NCBI GenBank assembly: GCA_038319625.1
Contig: JBBQDK010000075.1
Span: 1 to 12,957 of the forward strand
Direction: 5' to 3'
DNA: 12,957 nt
Origin: JBBQDK01 sp038319625
Lineage (GTDB): Bacteria > Pseudomonadota > Gammaproteobacteria > JBBQDK01
The notes beneath the pieces were generated by a model. It was not told where the DNA came from, searched no databases, and saw nothing but the letters and a program-made list of their open reading frames with translations. This document shows, in pieces, positions 7,034-12,957 of this stretch. A program made the position numbers and the translations under genes. How positions within the stretch are numbered: the stretch's first letter is position 1; each line of letters opens with the position of its first letter.

Positions 7034-8188
7034 CTAAAACTTCATCGCTTCAAAAAACTTCTTCACCCCGTTCAGCCAGGAGTCGGCCTGCGGGTTATGG
7101 CGTTCACCGCCACTTTGCATGCTCGCCTCGAACTGACGCAACAGCTCCTTCTGCTTGCCCGTTAGATTGACCGGTGTCTCGACCAGCACCCGGCACAGCA
7201 GATCGCCCTCGGCGCCGCCACGCACTGGTTTGACACCTTTGCCTCGCAACCGGAACACCTTGCCGGATTGGGTCTCGGGCGGAATCTTCAGGTTCACCTT
7301 GCCGTCCAGCGTCGGCACCTCGAGTTCACCGCCGAGCGCGGCGGCGATGAAACTGATTGGTACTTCGCAGAACAGGTTGTTATCTTCACGACCGAAGATG
7401 GCATGTTCCTTGACGCGAATCTGCACATAGAGATCGCCGGGTGGTCCACCATTTTCGCCTGCCTCACCCTCGCTCGCCAACCGGATGCGATCTCCATTGT
7501 CGACGCCGGGCGGCACCTTCACCGACAGCGTCTTCTGTTCCTGCACGCGGCCATGGCCGTGACAGGTGACACAGGGATCGCTGATCATGGTGCCTGCGCC
7601 ATGGCAACGTGGACAGGTCTGCTGAATGGAGAAGAACCCCTGTTGCATGCGCACTTGGCCGTGACCGGCGCAGGTGGCGCAAGTGGTGGGCTTGGTGCCG
7701 GCCTTGGCGCCGGTGCCACCGCAGGTCGTGCAGGTCACTTGCGTGGGTACACGAATCTTCACCGTGGTGCCATGCACCGCTTCTTCCAGTGTCAGGTCGA
7801 GGTTGTAGCGCAGATCGGCACCACGCACCACGCGCGTACGGCCCGCGCCAGCGCCGGCACCGGCGCGTCCGCCGCTGAAGATGTCGCCGAACACATCACC
7901 GAAGATATCGCTGAAACTTGCGCCAGCGCCGAAACCTGCACCACCGCCCGCACCGGCCGACGGATCGACGCCGGCGTGGCCGAACTGGTCATAGGCGGCA
8001 CGCTTGCGCGCGTCAGTCAGGACTTCGTAGGCCTCTTTGGACTCTTTGAATTTTTCCTCAGACGACTTGTCATCGGGATTGCGGTCCGGATGAAACTTCT
8101 GCGCGCAACGGCGGTAGGCCTTTTTGAGGTCGGCCTCACTCGCATTGCGAGTAACGCCGAGAACTTCGTAATAGTCGCGCTTGGACAT
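7034..8188 (-). CDS. dnaJ: Hsp40 co-chaperone DnaJ
   Basis: DnaJ delivers unfolded clients to DnaK and stimulates its ATPase. The 384-residue product is a full type I DnaJ. The J domain (about 1-70) has the HPD motif at 33-35. The Gly-rich linker (about 71-120) is unusually alanine-glycine rich (a run of AG pairs near 109-116) and keeps DIFGDVFGDIF. Four zinc-binding CxxCxGxG repeats have cysteines at 153/156, 170/173, 192/195 and 206/209. The C-terminal client-binding domains end in GVKKFFEAMKF. The start MSKRDYYEVLG is canonical, but no good Shine-Dalgarno precedes it. It follows dnaK by 165 nt filled by two palindromic repeats. I found no separate promoter, so it is probably co-transcribed with dnaK. 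Confidence 0.99.
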   Translation of the reverse strand: MSKRDYYEVLGVTRNASEADLKKAYRRCAQKFHPDRNPDDKSSEEKFKESKEAYEVLTDARKRAAYDQFGHAGVDPSAGAGGGAGFGAGASFSDIFGDVFGDIFSGGRAGAGAGAGRTRVVRGADLRYNLDLTLEEAVHGTTVKIRVPTQVTCTTCGGTGAKAGTKPTTCATCAGHGQVRMQQGFFSIQQTCPRCHGAGTMISDPCVTCHGHGRVQEQKTLSVKVPPGVDNGDRIRLASEGEAGENGGPPGDLYVQIRVKEHAIFGREDNNLFCEVPISFIAAALGGELEVPTLDGKVNLKIPPETQSGKVFRLRGKGVKPVRGGAEGDLLCRVLVETPVNLTGKQKELLRQFEASMQSGGERHNPQADSWLNGVKKFFEAMKF

Positions 8189-8228
8189 GAGTGGGTGTCA
8201 ACCTATCAAAAACCTGCCTGGAAAGTAA

Positions 8229-8256
8229 TGCCACACTCTCTATGGAGTGTCAGGCA
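8229..8256. repeat. Short inverted repeat just upstream of dnaJ
   Basis: ACACTC (8233-8238) and GAGTGT (8245-8250) flank a 6-nt loop. The stem extends through TGCC (8229-8232) and GGCA (8253-8256) with a 2-nt bulge. It lies about 40 nt upstream of the dnaJ start. The half-sites resemble the ends of a CIRCE core, but the spacer is 6 nt rather than 9. A role in mRNA processing between dnaK and dnaJ is possible but unproven. Confidence 0.5.
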
Positions 8257-8263
8257 ATAACAA

Positions 8264-8327
8264 CCGCAGAGGCGCAGAGGCCACAGAGAAGCCACGTGCA
8301 ATCTCTGCGTACTCAGCGCCTCTGCGG
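8264..8327. repeat. Interspersed palindromic repeat between dnaK and dnaJ
   Basis: CCGCAGAGGCGC (8264-8275) and GCGCCTCTGCGG (8316-8327) are perfect 12-bp inverted copies. Inside them GAG/CTC (8277-8279 with 8312-8314) and CAGAGA/TCTCTG (8284-8289 with 8302-8307) also pair, giving a long 64-nt hairpin with a 12-nt apical loop. The CGCAGAG repetition recalls interspersed intergenic repeats I know of from proteobacterial genomes, but I cannot name the family. On the dnaK transcript it follows the stop codon by 26 nt without a U-run, so it is more likely a stability element or neutral repeat than a terminator. Confidence 0.7.
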
Positions 8328-8353
8328 CTCGTCGCACAAAATGTAGTCGAGTA

Positions 8354-10282
8354 TTACTTGTCTTTCACTTCCTCGAACTCGGCATCGACCACATCGTCTT
8401 TGTTCTCGGCCTGTGCCTCGCCCTGGGCCGCATCGGTCTGCGGCTGCTCGCCCGCTTCGGCGCCCTTCTGTGCATAGGCGCGTTCCGCGAGCTTGCCGGA
8501 CACTTCAGTGAGTGCTTTGGTCTTGGCCTCGATCTCGTCTTTGTCGTCGCCTTTCATGACCTGCTTGACCGCTTCGATGGCGTCTTCGATGTGCTTCTTC
8601 TCGTCGGCTTCGACCTTGTCGCCGAGATCCGCCAGCGACTTGGTGACGGCGTGCACCATGGCATCGGCCTGGTTGCGCGTGTTGACCAGATCATGAAACT
8701 TGCGGTCCTCGTCGGCGTGCGCCTCGGCGTCCTTGACCATCTGCTTGATTTCTTCATCCGACAAACCGCTGGAGGCCTTGATCTGAATCGAGGTCGATTT
8801 GCCGGTAGCCTTGTCCTTCGCCGACACATGCAGGATACCGTTGGCGTCGATGTCGAAGGCCACTTCGATCTGCGGCACGCCGCGCGGTGCCGGCGGGATG
8901 TCGCCGAGGTCGAAACGACCCAGGGATTTATTCGCCGAAGCCATCTCGCGCTCGCCCTGCAATACGTGGACGGTCACGGCGGTCTGATTCTCGTCGGCGG
9001 TTGAGAAAACCTGCTGCGCCTTGGTCGGGATGGTGGTGTTCTTCTCGATCAGCTTGGTCATGACACCGCCCAGGGTTTCGATACCCAGTGACAGCGGCGT
9101 GACGTCGAGCAACAGCACGTCTTTGACTTCACCGCCCAGAACGCCGCCCTGAATTGCGGCGCCCACAGCAACGGCTTCATCCGGGTTGACGTCCTTACGC
9201 GGCTCCTTGCCGAAGAAATTTTTCACGGCCTCCTGCACTTTCGGCATGCGGCTTTGACCGCCGACCAGAATCACGTCATCGATCTCGGACATTTTCAGGC
9301 CGGCATCCTTGAGCGCGATCTTGCACGGCTCGATGGTGCGCGCGATCAGATCCTCGACCAGTGATTCGAGCTTGGCGCGCGTGACCTTGATGTTGAGATG
9401 CTTCGGACCGCTGCCGTCTGCGGTGATGTAGGGCAGATTGATTTCGGTCTGCTGCGAAGAGGACAGTTCGATCTTGGCCTTCTCGGCGGCGTCCATCAGA
9501 CGCTGCATGGCGAGCGCGTCGCCGCGCAGGTCCATGCCCTGTTCCTTCTTGAATTCGTCGGCGAGGTAGTCGATCAGACGACGGTCGAAGTCTTCGCCAC
9601 CGAGGAAAGTGTCGCCGTTGGTGGACAGCACTTCGAACTGGTGCTCGCCTTCAACGTCGGCGATTTCGATGATGGAGACGTCGAATGTGCCACCGCCCAG
9701 ATCGTAAACCGCGATCTTGGTATCGCCGGGCTTCTTGTCCATGCCGAAGGCCAGCGCCGCGGCTGTCGGTTCGTTGATGATGCGCTTGACGTCGAGGCCG
9801 GCGATCTTGCCGGCGTCCTTGGTGGCCTGACGCTGCGAGTCATTGAAATAGGCTGGCACGGTGATGACCGCCTCGGTGACGGGCTCGCCCAGATAATCCT
9901 CGGCGGTCTTCTTCATCTTCATAAGCACGCGCGCGGAGATTTCCGGCGGCGCCATCTTGTCGTCATTGACGGCCACCCAGGCATCGCCGTTCTTGGCTTC
10001 GATAATCTGGTAGGGCACCAGTTTGATGTCACGCTGCACCACATCTTCCTTGAAGCGGCGGCCGATCAGGCGCTTGATGGCGTGCAAGGTGTTCTTGGGA
10101 TTGGTAACGGCCTGACGCTTGGCCGACTGACCGACCACGACCTCGCCGTCCTTGGTAAAGGCGACGATGGACGGGGTGGTACGATCACCCTCGCTGTTCT
10201 CGATTACTTTGGGCTTGCCGCCCTCCATGACCGCCACGCACGAGTTGGTGGTGCCGAGGTCGATACCGATAATCTTGCCCAT
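8354..10282 (-). CDS. dnaK: Hsp70 chaperone DnaK
   Basis: DnaK is the central ATP-driven chaperone working with GrpE and DnaJ. The product is 642 residues (638 in E. coli). The nucleotide-binding domain (about 1-385) begins IIGIDLGTTNSC and holds DLGGGTFD, whose T199 is the autophosphorylation residue of E. coli DnaK. The linker DVLLLDVTPLSLG follows, then the substrate-binding beta domain (about 395-505) and the helical lid. The tail is rich in Gln, Ala and Glu and ends in DAEFEEVKDK, close to the E. coli C-terminus. GGAG (10290-10293) lies 7 nt before the ATG. The 136-nt gap to grpE contains a sigma-32-like promoter and an 8-bp inverted repeat, so dnaK can be transcribed both with grpE and alone. 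Confidence 0.99.
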   Translation of the reverse strand: MGKIIGIDLGTTNSCVAVMEGGKPKVIENSEGDRTTPSIVAFTKDGEVVVGQSAKRQAVTNPKNTLHAIKRLIGRRFKEDVVQRDIKLVPYQIIEAKNGDAWVAVNDDKMAPPEISARVLMKMKKTAEDYLGEPVTEAVITVPAYFNDSQRQATKDAGKIAGLDVKRIINEPTAAALAFGMDKKPGDTKIAVYDLGGGTFDVSIIEIADVEGEHQFEVLSTNGDTFLGGEDFDRRLIDYLADEFKKEQGMDLRGDALAMQRLMDAAEKAKIELSSSQQTEINLPYITADGSGPKHLNIKVTRAKLESLVEDLIARTIEPCKIALKDAGLKMSEIDDVILVGGQSRMPKVQEAVKNFFGKEPRKDVNPDEAVAVGAAIQGGVLGGEVKDVLLLDVTPLSLGIETLGGVMTKLIEKNTTIPTKAQQVFSTADENQTAVTVHVLQGEREMASANKSLGRFDLGDIPPAPRGVPQIEVAFDIDANGILHVSAKDKATGKSTSIQIKASSGLSDEEIKQMVKDAEAHADEDRKFHDLVNTRNQADAMVHAVTKSLADLGDKVEADEKKHIEDAIEAVKQVMKGDDKDEIEAKTKALTEVSGKLAERAYAQKGAEAGEQPQTDAAQGEAQAENKDDVVDAEFEEVKDK

Positions 10283-10336
10283 GTTCAGTCTCCGTTGGTT
10301 CGTCCGGTATAAGTCGCCGGAATGGTTGATTAATTA

Positions 10337-10384
10337 GCCGATGTTTGACGTCGGGACAGCACTTCAACAAATAGATACATCGGC
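10337..10384. repeat. 8-bp inverted repeat in the dnaK leader
   Basis: GCCGATGT (10337-10344) and ACATCGGC (10377-10384) are perfect inverted copies separated by 32 nt. They lie inside the predicted dnaK 5' leader, 55-102 nt upstream of the start codon. They could close a stem-loop in the mRNA, but the long loop and short arm make chance a real alternative. Confidence 0.35.
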
Positions 10385-10396
10385 GTTGCTGCTGTA

Positions 10397-10423
10397 ATGA
10401 GGGCTAATGCCACACTTTTCAAG
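10397..10423 (-). promoter_or_regulatory. sigma-32 type promoter for dnaK
   Basis: On the minus strand CTTGAAA (10417-10423) is a full match to the RpoH -35, followed after 14 bp by CCTCAT (10397-10402; 5 of 6 to CCCCAT). The -35 overlaps the grpE stop codon. Transcription would start near 10390, about 107 nt before dnaK. The spacer length is identical to that of the htpX and grpE candidates, which supports a common recognition geometry. Confidence 0.55.
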
Positions 10424-10994
10424 CCTGTACGTCAAGATGTGTGCCTCCCGAGGCGGCATCCGCCGCCGACACTACCACCATGGCTGGCCGTACCAGCCGC
10501 TCATTCAGGACATAGCCTTTCTGAAAGACAGTCATAACGGTATTCGGCGGGACTTGCGTGGACGGCTGCACTGTCATGGCCTGGTGGAATTCGGGGTTGA
10601 AGGGCTCGCCCTGAGGGTCGATCTCGCGCACACCGAATTTCTCCAGCACCTGGGTCAGCATCTTGAGCGTCAGCGCGGTGCCCTCGCGAAGTTTCTGCAC
10701 CGTGCCTTCACTGCCATCCTGTGCCGCGGCAAGGCCCAGTTCCAGACTGTCTTTTACCGGCAGCAAATCGGCGACGAAGCGATCGAGAGCGAATTTGTGC
10801 GCACTCTCCAGATCGCGCGCCGCACGCTTGCGCAGATTCTCCATCTCGGCCTGCAGGCGCAGCACCTGGTTCCAGTGCTCATCGACCTTGTTGCGCGCGT
10901 CTTCCAGCAGCAGGTTCAACTCCTCGGGCGAGGACGGTGCCGCAGCATCCAGTTCGGTTTCATCGAGAGGATTTACAACTTGTTCATCCGACAT
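10419..10994 (-). CDS. grpE: Nucleotide exchange factor GrpE
   Basis: GrpE releases ADP from DnaK and acts as a dimer. From ATG 10994 it has 191 residues, close to the 197 of E. coli. A long N-terminal coiled-coil helix (about 22-75) contains LRLQAEMENLRKRAARD, and the C-terminal beta domain carries the family signature FNPEFHQAMTVQ through KGYVLNERLVRPAMVVV. An in-frame ATG 30 nt further upstream (11024) is possible, but GGAGA at 11001-11005 lies 7 nt before ATG 10994, and the extra ten residues (hydrophobic and basic, MNLFLYWRSR) are not GrpE-like, so 10994 is chosen. A sigma-32-like promoter overlaps the end of hrcA upstream. grpE follows hrcA and precedes dnaK on the same strand. Confidence 0.97.
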   Translation of the reverse strand: MSDEQVVNPLDETELDAAAPSSPEELNLLLEDARNKVDEHWNQVLRLQAEMENLRKRAARDLESAHKFALDRFVADLLPVKDSLELGLAAAQDGSEGTVQKLREGTALTLKMLTQVLEKFGVREIDPQGEPFNPEFHQAMTVQPSTQVPPNTVMTVFQKGYVLNERLVRPAMVVVSAADAASGGTHLDVQA

Positions 10995-11000
10995 GCGACT

Positions 11001-11005
11001 TCTCC
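11001..11005 (-). promoter_or_regulatory. Ribosome binding site that fixes the grpE start
   Basis: GGAGA on the minus strand is 6-7 nt upstream of ATG 10994. The longer alternative start at 11024 has no comparable site (upstream CGTCACATTCT). This favours the protein beginning MSDEQVVNP. Confidence 0.75.
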
Positions 11006-11074
11006 AGTACAAAAACAAATTCATAGAATGTGACGGCGAAGATCTCAGCTGAAATCTCCTGTGCCACTGCTGCT

Positions 11075-11102
11075 AGTCCTTCTCCGTACGGGAGAGGGGA
11101 CT
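11075..11102. repeat. GC-rich hairpin in the hrcA-grpE gap
   Basis: The sequence AGTCCTTCTCC (11075-11085) pairs with GGAGAGGGGACT (11091-11102): 11 pairs with one G·U and one bulged G around the loop GTACG. The CTCTCC-GGAGAG form recalls common palindromic intergenic repeats in gammaproteobacteria. It falls in the leader of the predicted grpE transcript. It is not followed by a U-run in either direction, so it is not a typical terminator. Confidence 0.5.
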
Positions 11103-11152
11103 TACCATTTAATTAATTCCCAAGAATCGGAATTTATGGCTCGACCTCCACT

Positions 11153-11181
11153 ATATGCGGCATCAGCCGCGCTGATTCAAG
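11153..11181 (-). promoter_or_regulatory. sigma-32 type promoter for grpE-dnaK-dnaJ
   Basis: On the minus strand CTTGAAT (11175-11181; 6 of 7 to CTTGAAA) is followed after 14 bp by CCGCATAT (11153-11160; one mismatch to CCCCATnT). The -35 sits inside the last hrcA codons and the -10 just past its stop. Transcription would begin near 11146, leaving a leader of about 150 nt. The same DNA can also be read as a poor sigma-70 pair (TTGAAT-N19-TATAGT). A heat-shock promoter between hrcA and grpE would let the chaperones be induced apart from their repressor. Confidence 0.5.
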
Positions 11182-12215
11182 GCGGCGCCGAGCAGTTTGG
11201 CGGTCATATCGACAATCGGGATGACTCTTTCATAGGCCATGCGTGTCGGACCGATCACACCGAGCACGCCGAGTATCTTGCCATTGACACTGTAGGGCGC
11301 GGTGACAACGCTGCATTCATCCAGCACTTTGTAGCCCGACTCCTCGCCGATGAATATCTGTACCCCCTCGGCGCGCACACACTGGTCGAACAACGTCAGC
11401 AGGTCGCGCTTCTGATTGAAGGCCTGGAACAACACGCGTAGCTTGTCGACATTGGACAGTTCGGCGAAGTCCATCAGGTTGTTCTGCCCGACCAGCACGT
11501 AATCGTCATTGTCGGTTTCCAGCGGAAACACCTGCTCGGCCATTTCTATCGCGGCCTGCATCATGCTGTTCATGCGCTCGCGGGTGTCCTGCATCTCCTG
11601 CAGCAGCTTCTGTCGCACCGTCTCGATGTCCTTGCCGACGAATTCGGCATTCAGATAGTTGGCCGCCTGCTGCAACTCCGCGGTACTGTAGGCGCGTCCA
11701 ACGTGGATGACGCGATTCTGCACTTCTCGCTCATTCATCACCAGAATGGCCAGTACGCGATTGTCGGACAGTGGCAGGAATTCGACCTGGCGCAGGGCAC
11801 GATGTTCACGGCGCGGCATGGTAACGACGCCGGCCATGCGACTGATGCCCGATAACATGTTAGAGGCCAACTCGATCAGGTTCTGCGGCGCCAGATCCGG
11901 CGCCAGTTGCAACTTGAGCGCCGCTACTTCTTCCGACTGCAACGGCGCCACCGTCAGCAGACTGTCGACGAACAGGCGGTAACCCTGCACGGTCGGTACC
12001 CGTCCGGCCGAGGTATGCGGCGAGTGCACGAAGCCCATTTCTTCCAGGTCGGCCATCACATTGCGAATGGTGGCAGGGCTCAGGTCCAACTCGGTCAGCT
12101 TCGACAGCATCCGCGAACCGACCGGCTGGCCTTCCTGGATATAGCACTGCACCAGCACCCGCAGGAGATGCTGGGCACGTTCGCTCAAAACCTTTTTTGG
12201 CGTGATATCAGACAT
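11163..12215 (-). CDS. hrcA: Heat-inducible transcription repressor HrcA
   Basis: HrcA is a dimeric repressor that binds CIRCE operators and, in studied bacteria, depends on GroEL for activity. The product has 350 residues, near the 343 of B. subtilis HrcA. The N-terminal winged helix-turn-helix (about 12-75) contains PVGSR and SPATIRNVMADLEEMGF followed by SAGRVPT. The central GAF-like dimerisation region follows, and the C-terminal segment contains VLGVIGPTRMAYERVIPIVD (about 315-335). The start codon at 12215 fits family alignments, although the upstream bases (TTTAGTTTC) give no clear ribosome site, which suggests low translation. A CIRCE element covering the promoter lies 34 nt upstream, so the gene is probably autoregulated. 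HrcA is absent from E. coli, which makes it a useful lineage marker. Confidence 0.98.
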   Translation of the reverse strand: MSDITPKKVLSERAQHLLRVLVQCYIQEGQPVGSRMLSKLTELDLSPATIRNVMADLEEMGFVHSPHTSAGRVPTVQGYRLFVDSLLTVAPLQSEEVAALKLQLAPDLAPQNLIELASNMLSGISRMAGVVTMPRREHRALRQVEFLPLSDNRVLAILVMNEREVQNRVIHVGRAYSTAELQQAANYLNAEFVGKDIETVRQKLLQEMQDTRERMNSMMQAAIEMAEQVFPLETDNDDYVLVGQNNLMDFAELSNVDKLRVLFQAFNQKRDLLTLFDQCVRAEGVQIFIGEESGYKVLDECSVVTAPYSVNGKILGVLGVIGPTRMAYERVIPIVDMTAKLLGAALNQRG

Positions 12216-12248
12216 ATGAAACTAAATTAGAAGTCTCGCTGGAAGTAT

Positions 12249-12275
12249 TTAGCACTCGCAATTATAGAGTGCCAA
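12249..12275. promoter_or_regulatory. CIRCE operator (HrcA binding site)
   Basis: TTAGCACTC (12249-12257), a 9-bp spacer and GAGTGCCAA (12267-12275) match the consensus TTAGCACTC-N9-GAGTGCTAA with one mismatch, in the arm nearer nadK. It lies 34 bp upstream of hrcA and about 122 bp upstream of nadK. The spacer contains the predicted hrcA -10 box, so bound HrcA would block polymerase directly. Confidence 0.95.
12261..12266 (-). promoter_or_regulatory. Consensus -10 box of the hrcA promoter
   Basis: TATAAT on the minus strand is a perfect sigma-70 -10 placed inside the CIRCE spacer. Transcription would start near 12254, about 39 nt before the hrcA start. The best -35 at 18 bp is TTGTTT, only 3 of 6. 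Confidence 0.65.
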
Positions 12276-12397
12276 GGCGCTCACAAACAACCCGCAAACG
12301 ACACTAATACTCACCGCAGCGAGGCCGCATTGCTGTACAGTTGTTGGCGGACCCCTCACGACATGATAGTTTTGCTGAAAATTCCAACCTAACTGCC

Positions 12398-12957
12398 ATG
12401 CCGGACATCCCTTTCCAGACAATCGGCTTGATCGGAAAATACGGCGACCCCGGGGTCGCCGACACGCTCAAGATCCTCGGCAACCATCTCAAGGCCCGCC
12501 AGCGCCGCGTGCTGCTCGATGCGAACAGCGCCGAACTGCTGCCCGAGCATGGCCTGGAAACCGCGGAGCGCTCCGCCATTGGCACACGCTGCCATCTGGC
12601 CATCATCGTCGGCGGCGACGGCACGATGCTGAATGCGGCGCGTTCACTGGCAGAATTCGATGTACCCCTGCTCGGCATCAATCTTGGCCGACTGGGATTT
12701 CTCGCTGACGTATCGCGCGAACACATGACCCAATCGCTGGATACCATACTCAGTGGCAACTATCGCAGCGAAGACCGTCTGATGCTGCAGGTCTGCATCG
12801 AACGCGAGGGCCAGCGGGTCGGGGAGGCCGATGCCCTCAACGATATCGTGGTCCACAAGTGGGAAGTGGCACGCATGATCGAACTGGAAACCTTTATCGA
12901 CGGCAACTTCGTCAACACGCATCGTTCCGACGGCCTGATCGTGGCCACACCCACCGG
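12398..12957 (+). CDS. nadK: NAD kinase (3'-truncated by window edge)
   Basis: NadK phosphorylates NAD to NADP in the cytoplasm. The visible 186 residues contain the diacylglycerol-kinase-like GGDGT motif (72-76), followed by LGINLGRLGFLAD (92-104), ALNDIVVHK (146-154) with the conserved ND pair at 148-149, and RSDGLIVATPT (176-186), which normally continues into GSTAY just beyond the window. About 105 further residues are expected. The start MPDIPFQTIGLIGK is typical, but no strong ribosome site precedes it. A weak promoter can be read as TTGGCG-N17-TAGTTT (12344-12372). The gene diverges from hrcA across 182 nt that hold the CIRCE. In many gammaproteobacteria nadK is followed by recN, which cannot be tested here. 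Confidence 0.97.
   Translation, partial: MPDIPFQTIGLIGKYGDPGVADTLKILGNHLKARQRRVLLDANSAELLPEHGLETAERSAIGTRCHLAIIVGGDGTMLNAARSLAEFDVPLLGINLGRLGFLADVSREHMTQSLDTILSGNYRSEDRLMLQVCIEREGQRVGEADALNDIVVHKWEVARMIELETFIDGNFVNTHRSDGLIVATPT
12442..12461. repeat. 20-bp perfect palindrome inside nadK
   Basis: CGGCGACCCC (12442-12451) is followed directly by its reverse complement GGGGTCGCCG (12452-12461). It covers nadK codons 15-22 (Y-G-D-P-G-V-A-D). In mRNA it would form a very GC-rich hairpin with almost no loop, about 45 nt after the start codon. Confidence 0.85.

Noticed and set aside
7268..10312. Plus-strand open frames of 330 and 304 codons opposite dnaJ and dnaK
   Set aside because: Both mirror strongly conserved genes on the other strand and show no family motif or ribosome site; they are codon-bias shadows.
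10995..11024. Ten-residue N-terminal extension of GrpE from ATG 11024
   Set aside because: No ribosome site precedes that ATG, while GGAGA is well placed before ATG 10994, and the extension is unlike GrpE N-termini.
12304..12922. Minus-strand frames opposite the start of nadK
   Set aside because: nadK on the plus strand carries all family motifs in this region; the opposite frames have none.
1..12957. Mobile element, CRISPR array, tRNA, rRNA, toxin-antitoxin or defence genes
   Set aside because: Both strands were read for these; all coding space is taken by conserved housekeeping genes and all gaps are under 190 nt with only promoters and palindromes.

Overview
This window is a stretch of housekeeping chromosome from a gammaproteobacterium of moderately high GC content. 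CarB, GreA, DnaK and DapB are colinear with the E. coli proteins, and CarB has exactly the E. coli length (1073 residues) with its active-site residues at the same positions. The run grpE-dnaK-dnaJ-dapB-carA-carB-greA is the order known from Pseudomonas. The presence of hrcA and a CIRCE operator argues against Enterobacterales and for a lineage that retained HrcA, such as the Xanthomonas or Chromatiales-type groups; I cannot place it more precisely.

Layout: nine genes lie on the minus strand, in transcription order hrcA, grpE, dnaK, dnaJ, dapB, carA, carB, greA and htpX. One gene, nadK, diverges from hrcA on the plus strand. htpX and nadK are cut by the window edges; htpX lacks only its extreme C-terminus. 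No non-coding gap exceeds 190 bases: htpX-greA 96, carA-carB 92, dapB-carA 186, dapB-dnaJ 162, dnaJ-dnaK 165, dnaK-grpE 136, grpE-hrcA 168, hrcA-nadK 182. carB and greA overlap by 4 nt.

How the genes work together: the right half is a protein-quality-control block, with the repressor HrcA and the Hsp70 machine GrpE-DnaK-DnaJ. The middle makes precursors: DapB for lysine and diaminopimelate, CarAB for carbamoyl phosphate used in pyrimidines and arginine. The left end holds the transcript-cleavage factor GreA and the heat-shock membrane protease HtpX. Regulation can be partly read from the DNA. A CIRCE operator encloses a TATAAT box upstream of hrcA, and three sigma-32-like promoters with the same 14-bp spacer precede grpE, dnaK and htpX. 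This suggests HrcA repression combined with RpoH activation. carA has a probable sigma-70 -10 box and a strong leader hairpin.

The least expected content is between the genes. Nearly every gap carries a different inverted repeat: a 25-bp near-palindrome between carA and carB, a 12-bp-stem element between dnaJ and dnaK, terminal repeats flanking the dapB-dnaJ gap, and others. Several look like interspersed palindromic repeats that settled between essential genes. carB lacks a Shine-Dalgarno sequence and is preceded by a small open frame ending 6 nt before its start codon. I see no undescribed multi-gene system, mobile element, CRISPR array, tRNA or rRNA here.
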